A stretch of 64,000 nucleotides of DNA from Caballeronia terrestris. GTDB lineage: Bacteria > Pseudomonadota > Gammaproteobacteria > Burkholderiales > Burkholderiaceae. Positions 34,917-44,939 of this stretch are shown piece by piece. Location: positions 24,422 to 88,421 of the forward strand of contig NZ_FCOL02000024.1 of NCBI RefSeq assembly GCF_001544515.1. The letters run 5' to 3'. Both the position numbers and the translations under genes were made by a program. Position 1 is the first letter of the stretch. Each line of letters begins with the position of its first letter. Under the pieces are notes generated by a model. The model saw only the letters and a list, made by a program, of their open reading frames with translations. It was not told the origin of the DNA and did not search any database.

Positions 34917-36143
34917 ATGCAAAAACGTCTGACTTTGCTCGGCTCCACGGGCTCGATCGGCGAAAGCACGCTCGACGTCGTGGCGCGGCATCCCGACCGC
35001 TTCTCGGTCCACGCGCTCACCGCTCATCGCAACGGCGACAAGCTCGTCTCTCAGTGCCTGCGCTTTCAACCCGAAGTGGCGGTCGTAGGCGATGCCGATA
35101 CGGCCGCGAAGGTCGCTGCCGTTCTGCGCGCCGCGGGCTGCCGGACCGAAGTGCTGCACGGGCCGCAGGCGCTCGTCGACGCGGCATCGTCGGCGGCGTG
35201 CGACACGGTCGTCGCGGCGATCGTCGGCGCGGCGGGGCTCGCGCCCACGCTCGCGGCCGCGCGCCACGGAAAGCGCATCCTGCTCGCGAACAAGGAAGCG
35301 CTCGTGATGTCGGGACAGATTTTCATCGACGCCGTGCGCGACAACAACGCCGTGCTGCTCCCCGTCGACAGCGAGCACAACGCCGTGTTCCAGTGCCTGC
35401 CGCGCGGCGCGGATGCCGAGGCGAAACTGCACGGCGGCGTCTCGAAGATCATCCTGACCGCATCCGGCGGGCCGTTTCGCACGCGCGAGCCGTCGACGCT
35501 CGTCAACGTCACGCCCGACGAAGCCTGCAAGCATCCGAACTGGGCGATGGGCCGCAAGATATCCGTCGATTCCGCGACGATGATGAACAAAGGCCTCGAA
35601 GTCATCGAGGCGCACTGGCTCTTCGACCTGCCGGGATCGCGCATCGAAGTGCTGATCCACCCGCAAAGCGTCATCCATTCGATGGTGTCCTACGCCGACG
35701 GCTCCGTGCTCGCGCAGCTCGGCAATCCCGACATGCGTACGCCGATCGCGCACGCACTCGCGTATCCGGATCGCGTGGAATCGGGTGTCGCGCAGCTCGA
35801 TCTCGTGCAGATCGCCACGCTCACGTTCGAAAAGCCCGACTTCGAGCGCTTCCCGTGCCTCGCGCTGGCGATCCAGGCGCTCGAAGCAGGCGGCATTGCG
35901 AGCGCGGCGCTGAACGCGGCGAACGAGATCGCCGTGGAAGCGTTCCTCGCGCGCCGTATCGGCTTCATGGCGATCGGCGATGTGGTGGAACGCGTGCTGA
36001 ACGTGCTGCCGAACACGAGCGCCGCCACGCTCGACGACGTCCTCGCCGCCGACGCCAGCGCGCGCCGCCTCGCGAACGGTTTCGTCGACAACCTGAGCGC
36101 GGACGCATCGAGTCCCTTGCCCGCCGAGCGCATCGCGCATTGA
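34917..36143 (+). CDS. dxr: 1-deoxy-D-xylulose 5-phosphate reductoisomerase
   Basis: A 408-residue NADPH-dependent enzyme of the MEP pathway that rearranges and reduces DXP to MEP. Seen: the cofactor motif LLGSTGSIGESTLDV (8-22), the LLANKEALVMSG motif, the metal-binding LLPVDSEHNAVFQCL, the active-site ASGGPFRTRE and the NKGLEVIEAHWLF stretch. It supplies isoprenoid units for uppS nearby. It starts 10 bases after cdsA and ends 7 bases before rseP. Confidence 0.96.
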   Translation: MQKRLTLLGSTGSIGESTLDVVARHPDRFSVHALTAHRNGDKLVSQCLRFQPEVAVVGDADTAAKVAAVLRAAGCRTEVLHGPQALVDAASSAACDTVVAAIVGAAGLAPTLAAARHGKRILLANKEALVMSGQIFIDAVRDNNAVLLPVDSEHNAVFQCLPRGADAEAKLHGGVSKIILTASGGPFRTREPSTLVNVTPDEACKHPNWAMGRKISVDSATMMNKGLEVIEAHWLFDLPGSRIEVLIHPQSVIHSMVSYADGSVLAQLGNPDMRTPIAHALAYPDRVESGVAQLDLVQIATLTFEKPDFERFPCLALAIQALEAGGIASAALNAANEIAVEAFLARRIGFMAIGDVVERVLNVLPNTSAATLDDVLAADASARRLANGFVDNLSADASSPLPAERIAH

Positions 36144-36150
36144 GGCCGTC

Positions 36151-37524
36151 ATGAACTTCCTGACCGAAATCGTTGCCTTCGTCGTCGCGATAGGCGTGCT
36201 TGTCGTCGTCCACGAATTCGGCCACTACAGCGTCGCGCGGCTGTGCGGCGTGAAGGTCCTGCGGTTCTCGGTCGGCTTCGGCAAGCCGCTCGTGCGCTGG
36301 GTCAGCAAGAAGACGGGCGTCGAGTGGACCATCGCCGCGTTGCCGCTCGGCGGCTACGTGAAAATGCTCGACGAACGCGAAGCCGATGCCACGATCCCGC
36401 CCGAGGACCTACCGCGTGCGTTCAACCGGCAGAGCGTCGGCAAGCGCATCGCGATCGTCGCGGCGGGCCCGATCGCAAACTTCATCCTCGCGATCGCGCT
36501 GTTCGCGGCCGTGTTCGCCGGCGGCGTGACGGAACCCGCCGCGATCATCGCGACCCCCGCCGCCGAATCCGCCGCGGCTCAGGCCGGCTTCGAAGGCGGC
36601 GAAACGATTCTGTCGCTGCGCGACGCGCAAAGCGGCGGCGATTCGCACCCGATCCGGTCGTGGTCCGACCTGCGCTGGAAGTTGCTCGACGCCTCGTTCG
36701 ATCATCGGCGCGTCGTGCTCACGGCGAAAAAGCCCGACGGCACGTTCGATTTCCCGATCGACGTCGCGGGCATCGGCGACCCCGACGCCGACACCGATTT
36801 CATGGACAAGCTCGGCTTCGCGCCCGGCGGCGGCACGCTCGCGGTAGCGGGCGTGGAGGCGGGCAGCGCGGCGCAAAAGGGCGGCCTGCGCGCGGGCGAC
36901 AAGCTGATCGCGATCGAAGGCAGGAAGGTCGAGAACGCGAGCGGCTTCATCGATTTCGTGAAGACGCACGCGGGCAAGCCGGTGACTCTAACTGTCGAGC
37001 GCGATGGCAGCGCGCGCACGGTGCAGGTCGTGCCGGACCTCAAGCGCGATGCCGAGAGCGGCCGCGAAGTGGGACGCATCGGCGCGGCGCTCGCGAACCA
37101 TCTGCCGACCGTCGACGTGCGCTATGGCCCGATCGAAAGCGTGCGGCTCGGCGTGAGCCGCACGTGGGACATCAGCGTGTATTCGCTGCGCATGTTCGGG
37201 CGGATGATCGTCGGCGAGGCGTCGCTCAAGAACCTGTCGGGCCCGGTTACCATCGCCGACTACGCGGGCAAGAGCGCGCGGCTCGGATTATCGGCGTTCG
37301 TATCGTTTCTGGCGCTCGTCAGCATCAGTCTGGGCGTCCTGAACTTGTTACCGATTCCGGTTTTGGACGGTGGCCATCTGTTATATTATTTGGTTGAAGC
37401 CGTTACCGGCAAAGCGGTTTCCGATCGCTGGCAGCTGGTTCTGCAACGGGCGGGCCTCGTGTGCATCGTCGCTTTGTCGATGATTGCGCTGTTCAACGAC
37501 CTGGCTCGCCTGATTCGTTTTTGA
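36151..37524 (+). CDS. rseP: RIP zinc metalloprotease RseP (site-2 protease)
   Basis: A 457-residue intramembrane protease that makes the second cut of the anti-sigma factor RseA in the sigma-E envelope response and clears signal peptides. Seen: the N-terminal membrane helix with HEFGH (His21, Glu22, His25), PDZ domain sequence in the middle (VEAGSAAQKGGLRAGDKLIA), and the third metal ligand in the C-terminal PIPVLDGGHLLYY. Placement directly before bamA is the usual one and ties envelope stress to outer-membrane assembly. Confidence 0.95.
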   Translation: MNFLTEIVAFVVAIGVLVVVHEFGHYSVARLCGVKVLRFSVGFGKPLVRWVSKKTGVEWTIAALPLGGYVKMLDEREADATIPPEDLPRAFNRQSVGKRIAIVAAGPIANFILAIALFAAVFAGGVTEPAAIIATPAAESAAAQAGFEGGETILSLRDAQSGGDSHPIRSWSDLRWKLLDASFDHRRVVLTAKKPDGTFDFPIDVAGIGDPDADTDFMDKLGFAPGGGTLAVAGVEAGSAAQKGGLRAGDKLIAIEGRKVENASGFIDFVKTHAGKPVTLTVERDGSARTVQVVPDLKRDAESGREVGRIGAALANHLPTVDVRYGPIESVRLGVSRTWDISVYSLRMFGRMIVGEASLKNLSGPVTIADYAGKSARLGLSAFVSFLALVSISLGVLNLLPIPVLDGGHLLYYLVEAVTGKAVSDRWQLVLQRAGLVCIVALSMIALFNDLARLIRF

Positions 37525-37600
37525 TCCATTTCCATCAGTCCCTGGCGTCTCATCATGAAGACCGCCGGAACTGATGCAGCTTTAACACTGGGGAAGCACG

Positions 37601-39913
37601 TTGTTCAAACCTCATCGCTTTGTTCCTAAGACGGCTGTGGCCGCGGCACTGGCCGCAACCGGCATGGCGGCACACGCGACCACGCCTTTTGTCGTGCAGG
37701 ATATCCGGATCGACGGTCTCCAGCGCATCGAACCGGGTTCCGTCTTCGCCTACCTGCCGATCAAGCAAGGCGACACGTTCACCGACGACAAGGCATCCGA
37801 AGCGATTCGCGCGCTCTACGCAACGGGCTTCTTCAACGACGTGCAGATTGCGACCGAAGGCAATGTCGTCGTGGTGCAGGTGCAGGAACGTCCGGCCATC
37901 TCGCAGATCGACTTCGCCGGTCTGCATGAATTCGAAAAGGACAATCTGACGAAGGCATTGCGCTCGGTCGGATTGTCGCAAGGCCGCTCGTACGACAAGG
38001 CGCTCGTCGATCGCGCGGAGCAGGAACTCAAGCGTCAGTACCTGACACGCGGCTACTACGCGGCCGAAGTGACGACGACGGTGACACCGGTCGACCGCAA
38101 TCGCGTGTCGATCTTGTTCTCGGTTGCGGAAGGCCCGAGCGCGAAGATCCGCCAGATCAACTTCATCGGTAACAACGCGATCAGCACGAGCACGCTGCGC
38201 GACGAAATGCAGCTTTCCACGCCGAACTGGTTCTCCTGGTACACGAAGAACGATCTGTACGCGAAGGAAAAGCTGACGGGCGACCTCGAGAACGTCCGCT
38301 CGTATTACCTGAATCGCGGCTACCTCGAATTCAGCATCGACTCGACGCAGGTGTCGATCTCGCCGGACAAGAAGGACATGTACCTGACGGTCGCGCTGCA
38401 CGAAGGCGAGCCGTACAAGGTGAACAGCATCAAGCTCGCGGGCAATTTGCTCGATCGCGAAGCCGAGCTCACCAAGCTGATCAAGATCAAGCCGGGCGAG
38501 CGTTTCTCAGCCGAAAAGCTGCAGGCGACCACGAAAGCGATCGTCGACAAGCTCGGCGAGTACGGCTACGCGTTCGCGCAGGTCAACGCGCAGCCGCAGA
38601 TCGATCAGGCGAACCATACCGTCGACCTCACGCTGCAAGTCGATCCGAGCCGCCGCGTGTATGTGCGCCGCGTGAATATCGTGGGCAACACGCGTACGCG
38701 CGACGAAGTCGTGCGTCGCGAAATGCGCCAGCTCGAAAGCTCGTGGTTCGATTCGAGCCGTCTCGCGCTCTCGAAGGATCGTGTGAACCGCCTCGGCTAC
38801 TTTACCGACGTCGATGTCACCACGCTGCCGGTCGAAGGCACGAACGACCAGGTCGACGTGGATGTGAAGGTCGCGGAAAAGCCGACCGGCGCGATCACGC
38901 TGGGCGCCGGCTTCTCGTCCACGGACAAAGTGGTGCTCTCTGCGGGCGTGTCGCAGGACAACGTGTTCGGTTCCGGTACGAGCCTCGCGGTCAACGTGAA
39001 CACCGCGAAGACGTACCGCACGCTGACGGTGACGCAGGTCGATCCGTACTTCACAATCGACGGCATCAAGCGCATCACCGACGCGTACTACCGCACGTAC
39101 CAGCCGCTGTACTACTCGACGGATTCGAGCTTCAAGATCGTCACGATGGGCTTCGATACGAAGTTCGGCATCCCGTTCTCCGAGCAGGACACCGTGTATT
39201 TCGGTGCCGGCATCGAGCAGAACACGATGGACGTCGACCAGAACACGCCGGAAGCCTACCGAAACTACGTGAATGAATTCGGCCGCGTCGTAAACAACAT
39301 TCCGTTGACGGTCGGCTGGTCGCGCGACAATCGCGACAGCGCCTTGGTACCGAGCCGCGGCTACTACGTGCAGACGAACGCCGAATACGGCACGCCGCTC
39401 GGCGGCACGACGTACGGCAAGTTCGACGCGCAGTTCCAGTATTACTACTCGTTCGCGCGCGGTTTCGTGCTCGGCTTCAACCTGCAGGGCGGTTACGGCA
39501 AAGGGCTGCAGGGCCAGACGTATCCGATCTTCAAGAACTACTACGCCGGCGGTATCGGTTCGGTGCGCGGCTACGAGCCGAGCTCGCTCGGTCCGCGCGA
39601 CGGCAAGACGAACGACCCGATCGGTGGCTCGCGCATGGCGGTGGGTAACATCGAACTGACGTTCCCGCTGCCGGGCACGGGCTACGACCGCACGCTGCGC
39701 GTCTTCACGTTCCTTGACGGCGGTAACGTCTGGGGCGATCCGGGCCAGGGCGGCACGGCCGGCGGTTCGAACGGCCTGCGCTACGGCTACGGTTTCGGTC
39801 TCGCGTGGATCTCGCCGATCGGCCCGCTCAAGCTGAGCCTGGGCTTCCCGCTGCAGAAACATGAAGGCGACCAGTACCAGAAGTTCCAGTTCCAGATCGG
39901 CACGGCATTCTGA
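37601..39913 (+). CDS. bamA: Outer membrane protein assembly factor BamA
   Basis: A 770-residue essential insertase that folds beta-barrel proteins into the outer membrane. Seen: a signal peptide ending AAHA, five POTRA domains (about residues 25-425; the first begins FVVQDIRIDGLQRIEPG), and a C-terminal 16-strand barrel with the conserved loop motif GSVRGYEPSSLGPRD and a final phenylalanine. The start is a TTG at 37601 (read as MFKPHRFV) because no ATG or GTG lies before the signal peptide; GGGGAAG precedes it. It is 76 bases after rseP. Partner BamD is encoded at 58.5 kb. Confidence 0.95.
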   Translation: MFKPHRFVPKTAVAAALAATGMAAHATTPFVVQDIRIDGLQRIEPGSVFAYLPIKQGDTFTDDKASEAIRALYATGFFNDVQIATEGNVVVVQVQERPAISQIDFAGLHEFEKDNLTKALRSVGLSQGRSYDKALVDRAEQELKRQYLTRGYYAAEVTTTVTPVDRNRVSILFSVAEGPSAKIRQINFIGNNAISTSTLRDEMQLSTPNWFSWYTKNDLYAKEKLTGDLENVRSYYLNRGYLEFSIDSTQVSISPDKKDMYLTVALHEGEPYKVNSIKLAGNLLDREAELTKLIKIKPGERFSAEKLQATTKAIVDKLGEYGYAFAQVNAQPQIDQANHTVDLTLQVDPSRRVYVRRVNIVGNTRTRDEVVRREMRQLESSWFDSSRLALSKDRVNRLGYFTDVDVTTLPVEGTNDQVDVDVKVAEKPTGAITLGAGFSSTDKVVLSAGVSQDNVFGSGTSLAVNVNTAKTYRTLTVTQVDPYFTIDGIKRITDAYYRTYQPLYYSTDSSFKIVTMGFDTKFGIPFSEQDTVYFGAGIEQNTMDVDQNTPEAYRNYVNEFGRVVNNIPLTVGWSRDNRDSALVPSRGYYVQTNAEYGTPLGGTTYGKFDAQFQYYYSFARGFVLGFNLQGGYGKGLQGQTYPIFKNYYAGGIGSVRGYEPSSLGPRDGKTNDPIGGSRMAVGNIELTFPLPGTGYDRTLRVFTFLDGGNVWGDPGQGGTAGGSNGLRYGYGFGLAWISPIGPLKLSLGFPLQKHEGDQYQKFQFQIGTAF

Positions 39914-39917
39914 CGTG

Positions 39918-40502
39918 ATGCGTGACTCGTTTCTGCACTCTAGTAACGTGAGGAAGACTTTGCGAACCGGTAAGCTTTCGAAACATGTGGGATTGGCCCT
40001 GGCGCTTTCGATGATGATCGGCTTCTCGGGCGTTTCTGCGGCGAATGCCCAGGACATCCCGTCAGCCCGGATCGCGGCGGTCAATTCCGACCGCATCCTG
40101 CGCGAATCGGCGGCGGCGAAAGCGGCGCAGACGAAGCTCGAGCAGGAGTTTTCGAAGCGCGACAAGGCGTTGCAGGAAATGGCCCAGCGCCTGAAGACGA
40201 TGTCGGACGGCATGGACAAAAACGGTCCGTCGATGTCGGCGACCGACCGCGCCGCGCGTCAGCGCGATCTGTCGCAACTGGATGCCGACTTCCAGCGCAA
40301 GCAGCGTGAATTCCGCGAGGACCTGAACCAGCGCCGCAACGAAGAACTCGCGGCGGTGCTGGATCGCGCGAACAAGGTCATCAAGCAGATCGCCGAGCAG
40401 CAGCATTACGACCTGATCGTGCAGGAGGCGGTGTACGTGAGCCCGCGCATCGATATCACCGATCAGGTGCTGAAGGCACTTGCCGCCAGCAGCGCGAACT
40501 GA
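39918..40502 (+). CDS. skp: Periplasmic chaperone Skp/OmpH
   Basis: A 194-residue periplasmic holdase that carries unfolded outer-membrane proteins to BamA. Seen: an N-terminal signal sequence (hydrophobic GLALALSMMIGFSG core, cleavage after AANA), then PSARIAAVNSDRILRESAAA and long charged helices that form the coiled-coil arms of the trimer. The start is uncertain: ATG 39918 is given, but TTG 39960, closely preceded by AGGAAG, would leave a more typical signal peptide. It directly follows bamA. Confidence 0.9.
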   Translation: MRDSFLHSSNVRKTLRTGKLSKHVGLALALSMMIGFSGVSAANAQDIPSARIAAVNSDRILRESAAAKAAQTKLEQEFSKRDKALQEMAQRLKTMSDGMDKNGPSMSATDRAARQRDLSQLDADFQRKQREFREDLNQRRNEELAAVLDRANKVIKQIAEQQHYDLIVQEAVYVSPRIDITDQVLKALAASSAN

Positions 40503-40519
40503 TCAGGAGCCACACACGC

Positions 40520-41614
40520 ATGGCATCAGGCACTGAACCGGGCATGACGATCACGCTCGCCGAGTTGATCAAGCGCTTCGGCGGCGAGATCGCCGGCGAT
40601 GCGGCGCATCGGGTCGGCAGCCTGGCGCCGCTCGACAAGGCCGGTCCCGCGCAGCTTGCGTTTCTCGCGAATCAGAAATATCTGCCGCAAGTCGAGACGA
40701 CGCGAGCGGGCGCGGTCCTGATTTCACCCGCGGATCGCGAAAAAGTGATGGCCCGCGAGGGCCTTAACTTCATCGTCACGCCGAATCCCTACGCTTACTT
40801 CGCGCGCGTCGCGCAGGCGTTCATCGACCTCGCTACGCCGCCCGCCAGACCCGGCGTGCATCCGAGCGCATCGATCGATCCGTCCGTAAAGGTCGCGGCG
40901 AGCGCCGTGATTGGCGCGCACGTGTCGGTGGAAGCGGGCGCGGTGATCGGCGAGCGCGTGAAGCTCGACGCGGGCGTCGTGATCGGCCGGGGCGTGAAGC
41001 TCGGCGACGACGTCCATCTGTACCCGAACGTCACCGTATATCACGGCTGCAAGCTCGGCGCGCGCGTGATCGTGCACGCGGGCGCGGTGATCGGCGGGGA
41101 CGGTTTCGGCTTCGCGCCGGACTTCGTCGGCGAGGGCGAGGCGCGCACCGGTAGCTGGGTGAAGATCCCGCAGGTGGGCGCGGTCGATATCGCCGCGGAC
41201 GTCGAAATCGGTGCGAACACCACGATCGATCGCGGCGCGATGGCTGACACGATCATCGAGGAATGCGTGAAGATCGACAATCTCGTGCAGATCGGGCACA
41301 ACTGCCGGATCGGCGCGTTCACGGTGATCGCGGGCTGCGCGGGCATTGCGGGCAGCACGAACATCGGGCGGCACTGCATGATCGGCGGCGCGGTGGGCAT
41401 CGCGGGCCACGTGACGCTCGCGGACTACGTGATCGTGACGGCGCAGTCGGGCGTGTCGAAATCGCTCACGAAGCCCGGCATGTACACGAGCGCCTTCCCG
41501 GCCGTGAATCACGCCGACTGGAACAAGAGCGCGGCGCTCGTGCGCAATCTCGACAAACTGCGCGACCGAATCAAGGCGCTCGAAGCCGCGCTCGACAAGC
41601 GCGACGGCGAATAG
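40520..41614 (+). CDS. lpxD: UDP-3-O-(3-hydroxymyristoyl)glucosamine N-acyltransferase
   Basis: A 364-residue acyltransferase adding the second (N-linked) hydroxyacyl chain in lipid A synthesis. Seen: an N-terminal uridine-binding domain with FLANQKYLPQVETTRAGAVL, a long run of left-handed hexapeptide repeats (PSVKVAASAVIGAHVSVEAG onwards) and IGHNCRIGAFTVIAG, holding the catalytic histidine, then a C-terminal helix. ATG 40520 is used because AGGAG at 40505-40509 fits it; ATG 40544 (MTITLAELIK) is the alternative and lacks one. Confidence 0.95.
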   Translation: MASGTEPGMTITLAELIKRFGGEIAGDAAHRVGSLAPLDKAGPAQLAFLANQKYLPQVETTRAGAVLISPADREKVMAREGLNFIVTPNPYAYFARVAQAFIDLATPPARPGVHPSASIDPSVKVAASAVIGAHVSVEAGAVIGERVKLDAGVVIGRGVKLGDDVHLYPNVTVYHGCKLGARVIVHAGAVIGGDGFGFAPDFVGEGEARTGSWVKIPQVGAVDIAADVEIGANTTIDRGAMADTIIEECVKIDNLVQIGHNCRIGAFTVIAGCAGIAGSTNIGRHCMIGGAVGIAGHVTLADYVIVTAQSGVSKSLTKPGMYTSAFPAVNHADWNKSAALVRNLDKLRDRIKALEAALDKRDGE

Positions 41615-41738
41615 CCAGCAGCGTCACCCCGAAAGCGGGCCGGTTCGAGCCGCGAACGAGACATCAGCATCCCCGGCGGGCCGCGTGCGCGGCCCGCAGT
41701 CAACATCCGCGCTTAACAGGCGCGCGAGCAGAACGACC

Positions 41739-42203
41739 ATGAGCACAGAAAAAATCAACCTCGACATCCACAAGATTCTCACGTTGCTGCCGCATCGGTA
41801 TCCGATCCTGCTCGTGGATCGTGTGCTCGAACTCGAGCCGCACAAGAGCATCAAAGCGCTCAAGAACGTGTCGATCAACGAGCCGTATTTCCAGGGTCAC
41901 TTCCCGACGCGTCCCGTGATGCCCGGCGTGCTGATCCTCGAGGCGCTCGCGCAGACGGCCGCGCTGCTGACGTTCGCGGAAGAACCGCACGATCCGGAAA
42001 CGACGCTCTACTACTTCGTCGGCATCGACGGGGCGCGTTTCAAGCGTGTCGTGGAGCCGGGCGACCAGTTGATCCTGAACGTCGAGTTCGAGCGGTACAT
42101 GCGCGGCATCTGGAAATTCAAGGCGCGCGCCGAAGTCGAGGGCGCGGTCGCTGCGGAAGCCACGCTCATGTGCACCGTGAAGAACACCGGGACCGAGGCT
42201 TAA
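41739..42203 (+). CDS. fabZ: 3-hydroxyacyl-[ACP] dehydratase FabZ
   Basis: A 154-residue hot-dog-fold dehydratase of fatty acid elongation. Seen: HRYPILLVDRVLELEP, and GHFPTRPVMPGVLILEAL with catalytic His54 and Glu68. Its place between lpxD and lpxA is typical, and it competes with LpxA for hydroxymyristoyl-ACP, balancing phospholipid and lipid A. The ATG at 41739 is preferred over an in-frame start at 41685 that adds unrelated residues. Confidence 0.96.
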   Translation: MSTEKINLDIHKILTLLPHRYPILLVDRVLELEPHKSIKALKNVSINEPYFQGHFPTRPVMPGVLILEALAQTAALLTFAEEPHDPETTLYYFVGIDGARFKRVVEPGDQLILNVEFERYMRGIWKFKARAEVEGAVAAEATLMCTVKNTGTEA

Positions 42204-42263
42204 AGCGAATTTCGACGCTTCAAAAGCATCGGACGAAACGAACAGAACACAAGGCGAGGGCGC

Positions 42264-43052
42264 ATGAGCAAGATTCACCCTACCGCGATCATCGAGCCGG
42301 GCGCTCAGCTCGACGCATCCGTTGAAGTCGGGCCCTACGCGATCGTCGGCCCGCACGTCGTGATCGGCGCGCGCACGACCATCGGCTCGCATAGCGTGAT
42401 CGAAGGCCACACGACGATCGGCGAAGACAACCGCATCGGCCATTACGCGTCGGTCGGCGGTCGTCCGCAGGACATGAAGTACAAGGAGGAGCCGACGCGG
42501 CTCGAAGTCGGCAACCGCAACACGATCCGCGAATTCACGACGATCCACACCGGCACCGTGCAGGACGCAAGCCTGACGTCGGTCGGCGACGACTGCTGGA
42601 TCATGGCGTACGTGCACATCGGCCACGACTGCCGGCTTGGCAGCAACGTGATCATGTCGAGCAACGCGCAACTGGCGGGCCACGTGACGGTGGGCGATCA
42701 CGCGATCGTCGGCGGCATGTCGGGCGTGCACCAGTTCGTGCGCATCGGCGCGCATTCCATGCTCGGCGGCGCCTCGGCGCTCGTGCAGGACGTGCCGCCG
42801 TTCGTGATCGCGGCGGGCAACAAGGCGGAGCCGCACGGCATCAACGTCGAAGGCTTGCGCCGGCGCGGTTTTTCCGCCGAGGCGATTTCGGCGTTGCGTG
42901 CGGCGTACCGCGTCGTCTACAAGAGCGGTTTGTCGCTCGAAGAGGCGAAGGCACAGTTGCGCGAACTGGCGACGGCCGGCGGCGACGGCGACGCGCCCGT
43001 CACCGCGTTTTCCGATTTCATCGCGACGTCGCAGCGCGGCATCATCCGCTGA
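42264..43052 (+). CDS. lpxA: UDP-N-acetylglucosamine O-acyltransferase
   Basis: A 262-residue hexapeptide-repeat acyltransferase, first step of lipid A synthesis. Seen: repeats from IHPTAIIEPGAQLDASVEVG onwards, GGRPQDMKYKEEPT (a family hallmark), YVHIGHDCRLG with the catalytic His121, and a C-terminal helical domain. It sits 60 bases after fabZ and 12 bases before lpxB. Confidence 0.96.
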   Translation: MSKIHPTAIIEPGAQLDASVEVGPYAIVGPHVVIGARTTIGSHSVIEGHTTIGEDNRIGHYASVGGRPQDMKYKEEPTRLEVGNRNTIREFTTIHTGTVQDASLTSVGDDCWIMAYVHIGHDCRLGSNVIMSSNAQLAGHVTVGDHAIVGGMSGVHQFVRIGAHSMLGGASALVQDVPPFVIAAGNKAEPHGINVEGLRRRGFSAEAISALRAAYRVVYKSGLSLEEAKAQLRELATAGGDGDAPVTAFSDFIATSQRGIIR

Positions 43053-43064
43053 CCGGCCGCCTGA

Positions 43065-44231
43065 ATGACGCTGTTACCCAATCCCTTGCGCGTCTCGATG
43101 GTCGCGGGCGAGCCGTCCGGCGACCTGCTCGCGGCGTCGCTGCTTGGCGGGCTCAAGGAGCGGCTGCCGGCCGCGACGCACTATAGCGGCATCGGCGGCC
43201 CGCGCATGACGGCCGCCGGCTTCGACGCTCACTGGCCGATGGACAAGTTGACCGTGCGCGGCTACGTCGAAGCGCTCAGGCACATTCCCGAGATTCTCGG
43301 CATCCGCAACGAGCTGAAGCGGCAATTGCTGGCCGAGCCGCCGTCGGTGTTCGTCGGCGTCGATGCGCCCGATTTCAATTTCGGGCTCGAGCACGCGCTG
43401 CGCGACGCGGGCATTCCGACGGTGCATTTCGTGTGTCCGTCGATCTGGGCGTGGCGCGGCGGGCGCATCAAGAAGATCGTGAAAGCGGTCGATCACATGC
43501 TCTGCGTGTTTCCGTTCGAGATCGCGCTGATGGAGAAGGCGGGCGTCGCGGCGACCTACGTCGGCCATCCGCTCGCCGACGAAATCCCGATCGAGCCGGA
43601 CACATTGGGCGCGCGCCGCGAACTTGGCCTGGCCGAAGGCGGTCCGGTAATCGCGGTGCTGCCGGGCAGCCGCCGCTCGGAGATCGCGCTGATCGGCCCG
43701 ACGTTTTTCGACGCGATGGAGCTGATGCAGCAGCGCGAACCCGGCGTGCGCTTTCTGGTGCCAGCGGCCAACGCGGCGCTGCGCGAGTTGCTGCAGCCGC
43801 TCGTCGAGGCGCATCCGCGGCTGAACCTGACGATTACCGTTGGCGATGCGCAAACCGCGATGACCGCCGCCGACGCCATTCTCGTGAAAAGTGGCACGGT
43901 GACACTGGAAGCGGCGCTGCTGAAAAAGCCGATGGTCATTTCGTACAAGGTGCCCTGGCTCACGGGCCAGATCATGAGACGGCAGGGTTATCTGCCCTAC
44001 GTCGGCTTGCCGAACATTCTGGCGGGGCGCTTCGTCGTGCCGGAAATCCTGCAGCATTTCGCGACGCCCGAAGCACTTGCCGACGCCACGCTGAAGCAGT
44101 TGAACGACGACGCGAACCGACGTACGCTCACGGAAATCTTCACGGAAATGCACCTGGCGTTGCGGCAGAACACGGCGCAGCGGGCAGCGGAAGCTGTCGC
44201 GACGGTGCTCGAAACCCGGAGGCCGCGGTGA
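43065..44231 (+). CDS. lpxB: Lipid-A-disaccharide synthase
   Basis: A 388-residue membrane-associated glycosyltransferase that joins UDP-diacylglucosamine and lipid X. Seen: VSMVAGEPSGDLLAASLL at the N-terminus, VFVGVDAPDFNFGLE, CPSIWAWRGGRIKKI, VLPGSRRSEIA and the C-terminal VKSGTVTLEAALLKKPMVIS, all family motifs. Its stop overlaps the GTG start of rnhB. Confidence 0.95.
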   Translation: MTLLPNPLRVSMVAGEPSGDLLAASLLGGLKERLPAATHYSGIGGPRMTAAGFDAHWPMDKLTVRGYVEALRHIPEILGIRNELKRQLLAEPPSVFVGVDAPDFNFGLEHALRDAGIPTVHFVCPSIWAWRGGRIKKIVKAVDHMLCVFPFEIALMEKAGVAATYVGHPLADEIPIEPDTLGARRELGLAEGGPVIAVLPGSRRSEIALIGPTFFDAMELMQQREPGVRFLVPAANAALRELLQPLVEAHPRLNLTITVGDAQTAMTAADAILVKSGTVTLEAALLKKPMVISYKVPWLTGQIMRRQGYLPYVGLPNILAGRFVVPEILQHFATPEALADATLKQLNDDANRRTLTEIFTEMHLALRQNTAQRAAEAVATVLETRRPR

Positions 44232-44929
44232 AAGGCACGTCGTCCAAGCAGCGCGGCCTGAATTTCGACTCGCCGTTCGACGTGATTTGCGGCGTCGACG
44301 AAGCGGGGCGCGGGCCGCTGGCCGGGCCGGTCGTCGCGGCGGCGGTGATCTTCGATCCGGCAAAACCGAAGATCCGCGGCCTCGACGACTCGAAGGTCCT
44401 CAGCGCCAAGAAGCGCGAAGAACTGTACGAGAAGATCGTCGACCGGGCGCTGGCGTATTACGTTGCGTCGGCGACTGTCGAGGAAATCGACACGCTCAAT
44501 ATCCTCCACGCGACCATGCTCGCGATGAAACGCGCGGTCGAAGGGCTGTCGGTGACACCGACGCTGGTCAAAATCGACGGCAACCGCTGCCCGATCCTCG
44601 CGATCCGCTCGGAAGCCGTTATCGGCGGCGACGCACTCGTCGCGCAGATTTCGGCGGCGTCGATCCTCGCGAAAGTCACGCGCGACCGCATGCTGTTGCA
44701 ACTGCACGAGACGCATCCCGTCTACGGTTTCAACGCCCACGCCGGCTACGGCACGCCGCAGCACCTGGCCGCCTTGCGCGACCACGGGCCATGCGAGCAT
44801 CACCGGCGCTCGTTTGCGCCGGTGCGCGAGGCGCACGCGCGTTTCGGCATCGTGCTGCCCGAAATCTCGCCCGAAGTGATCCAGGCGGCCGTCACGGCCG
44901 ATCAGGATCCGGACGCCCGCGCCTTCTGA
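44228..44929 (+). CDS. rnhB: Ribonuclease HII
   Basis: A 233-residue endonuclease that nicks the RNA of RNA-DNA hybrids and removes misincorporated ribonucleotides. Seen: ICGVDEAGRGPLAGPVVAA with the catalytic Asp-Glu pair, LDDSKVLSAKKREELYEKI, KIDGNRCP, and SILAKVTRDRML with a further acidic residue. The GTG start at 44228 overlaps the lpxB stop (GTGA), supporting coupling. Confidence 0.94.
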   Translation: MKGTSSKQRGLNFDSPFDVICGVDEAGRGPLAGPVVAAAVIFDPAKPKIRGLDDSKVLSAKKREELYEKIVDRALAYYVASATVEEIDTLNILHATMLAMKRAVEGLSVTPTLVKIDGNRCPILAIRSEAVIGGDALVAQISAASILAKVTRDRMLLQLHETHPVYGFNAHAGYGTPQHLAALRDHGPCEHHRRSFAPVREAHARFGIVLPEISPEVIQAAVTADQDPDARAF

Positions 44930-44939
44930 CCCTCCCAAC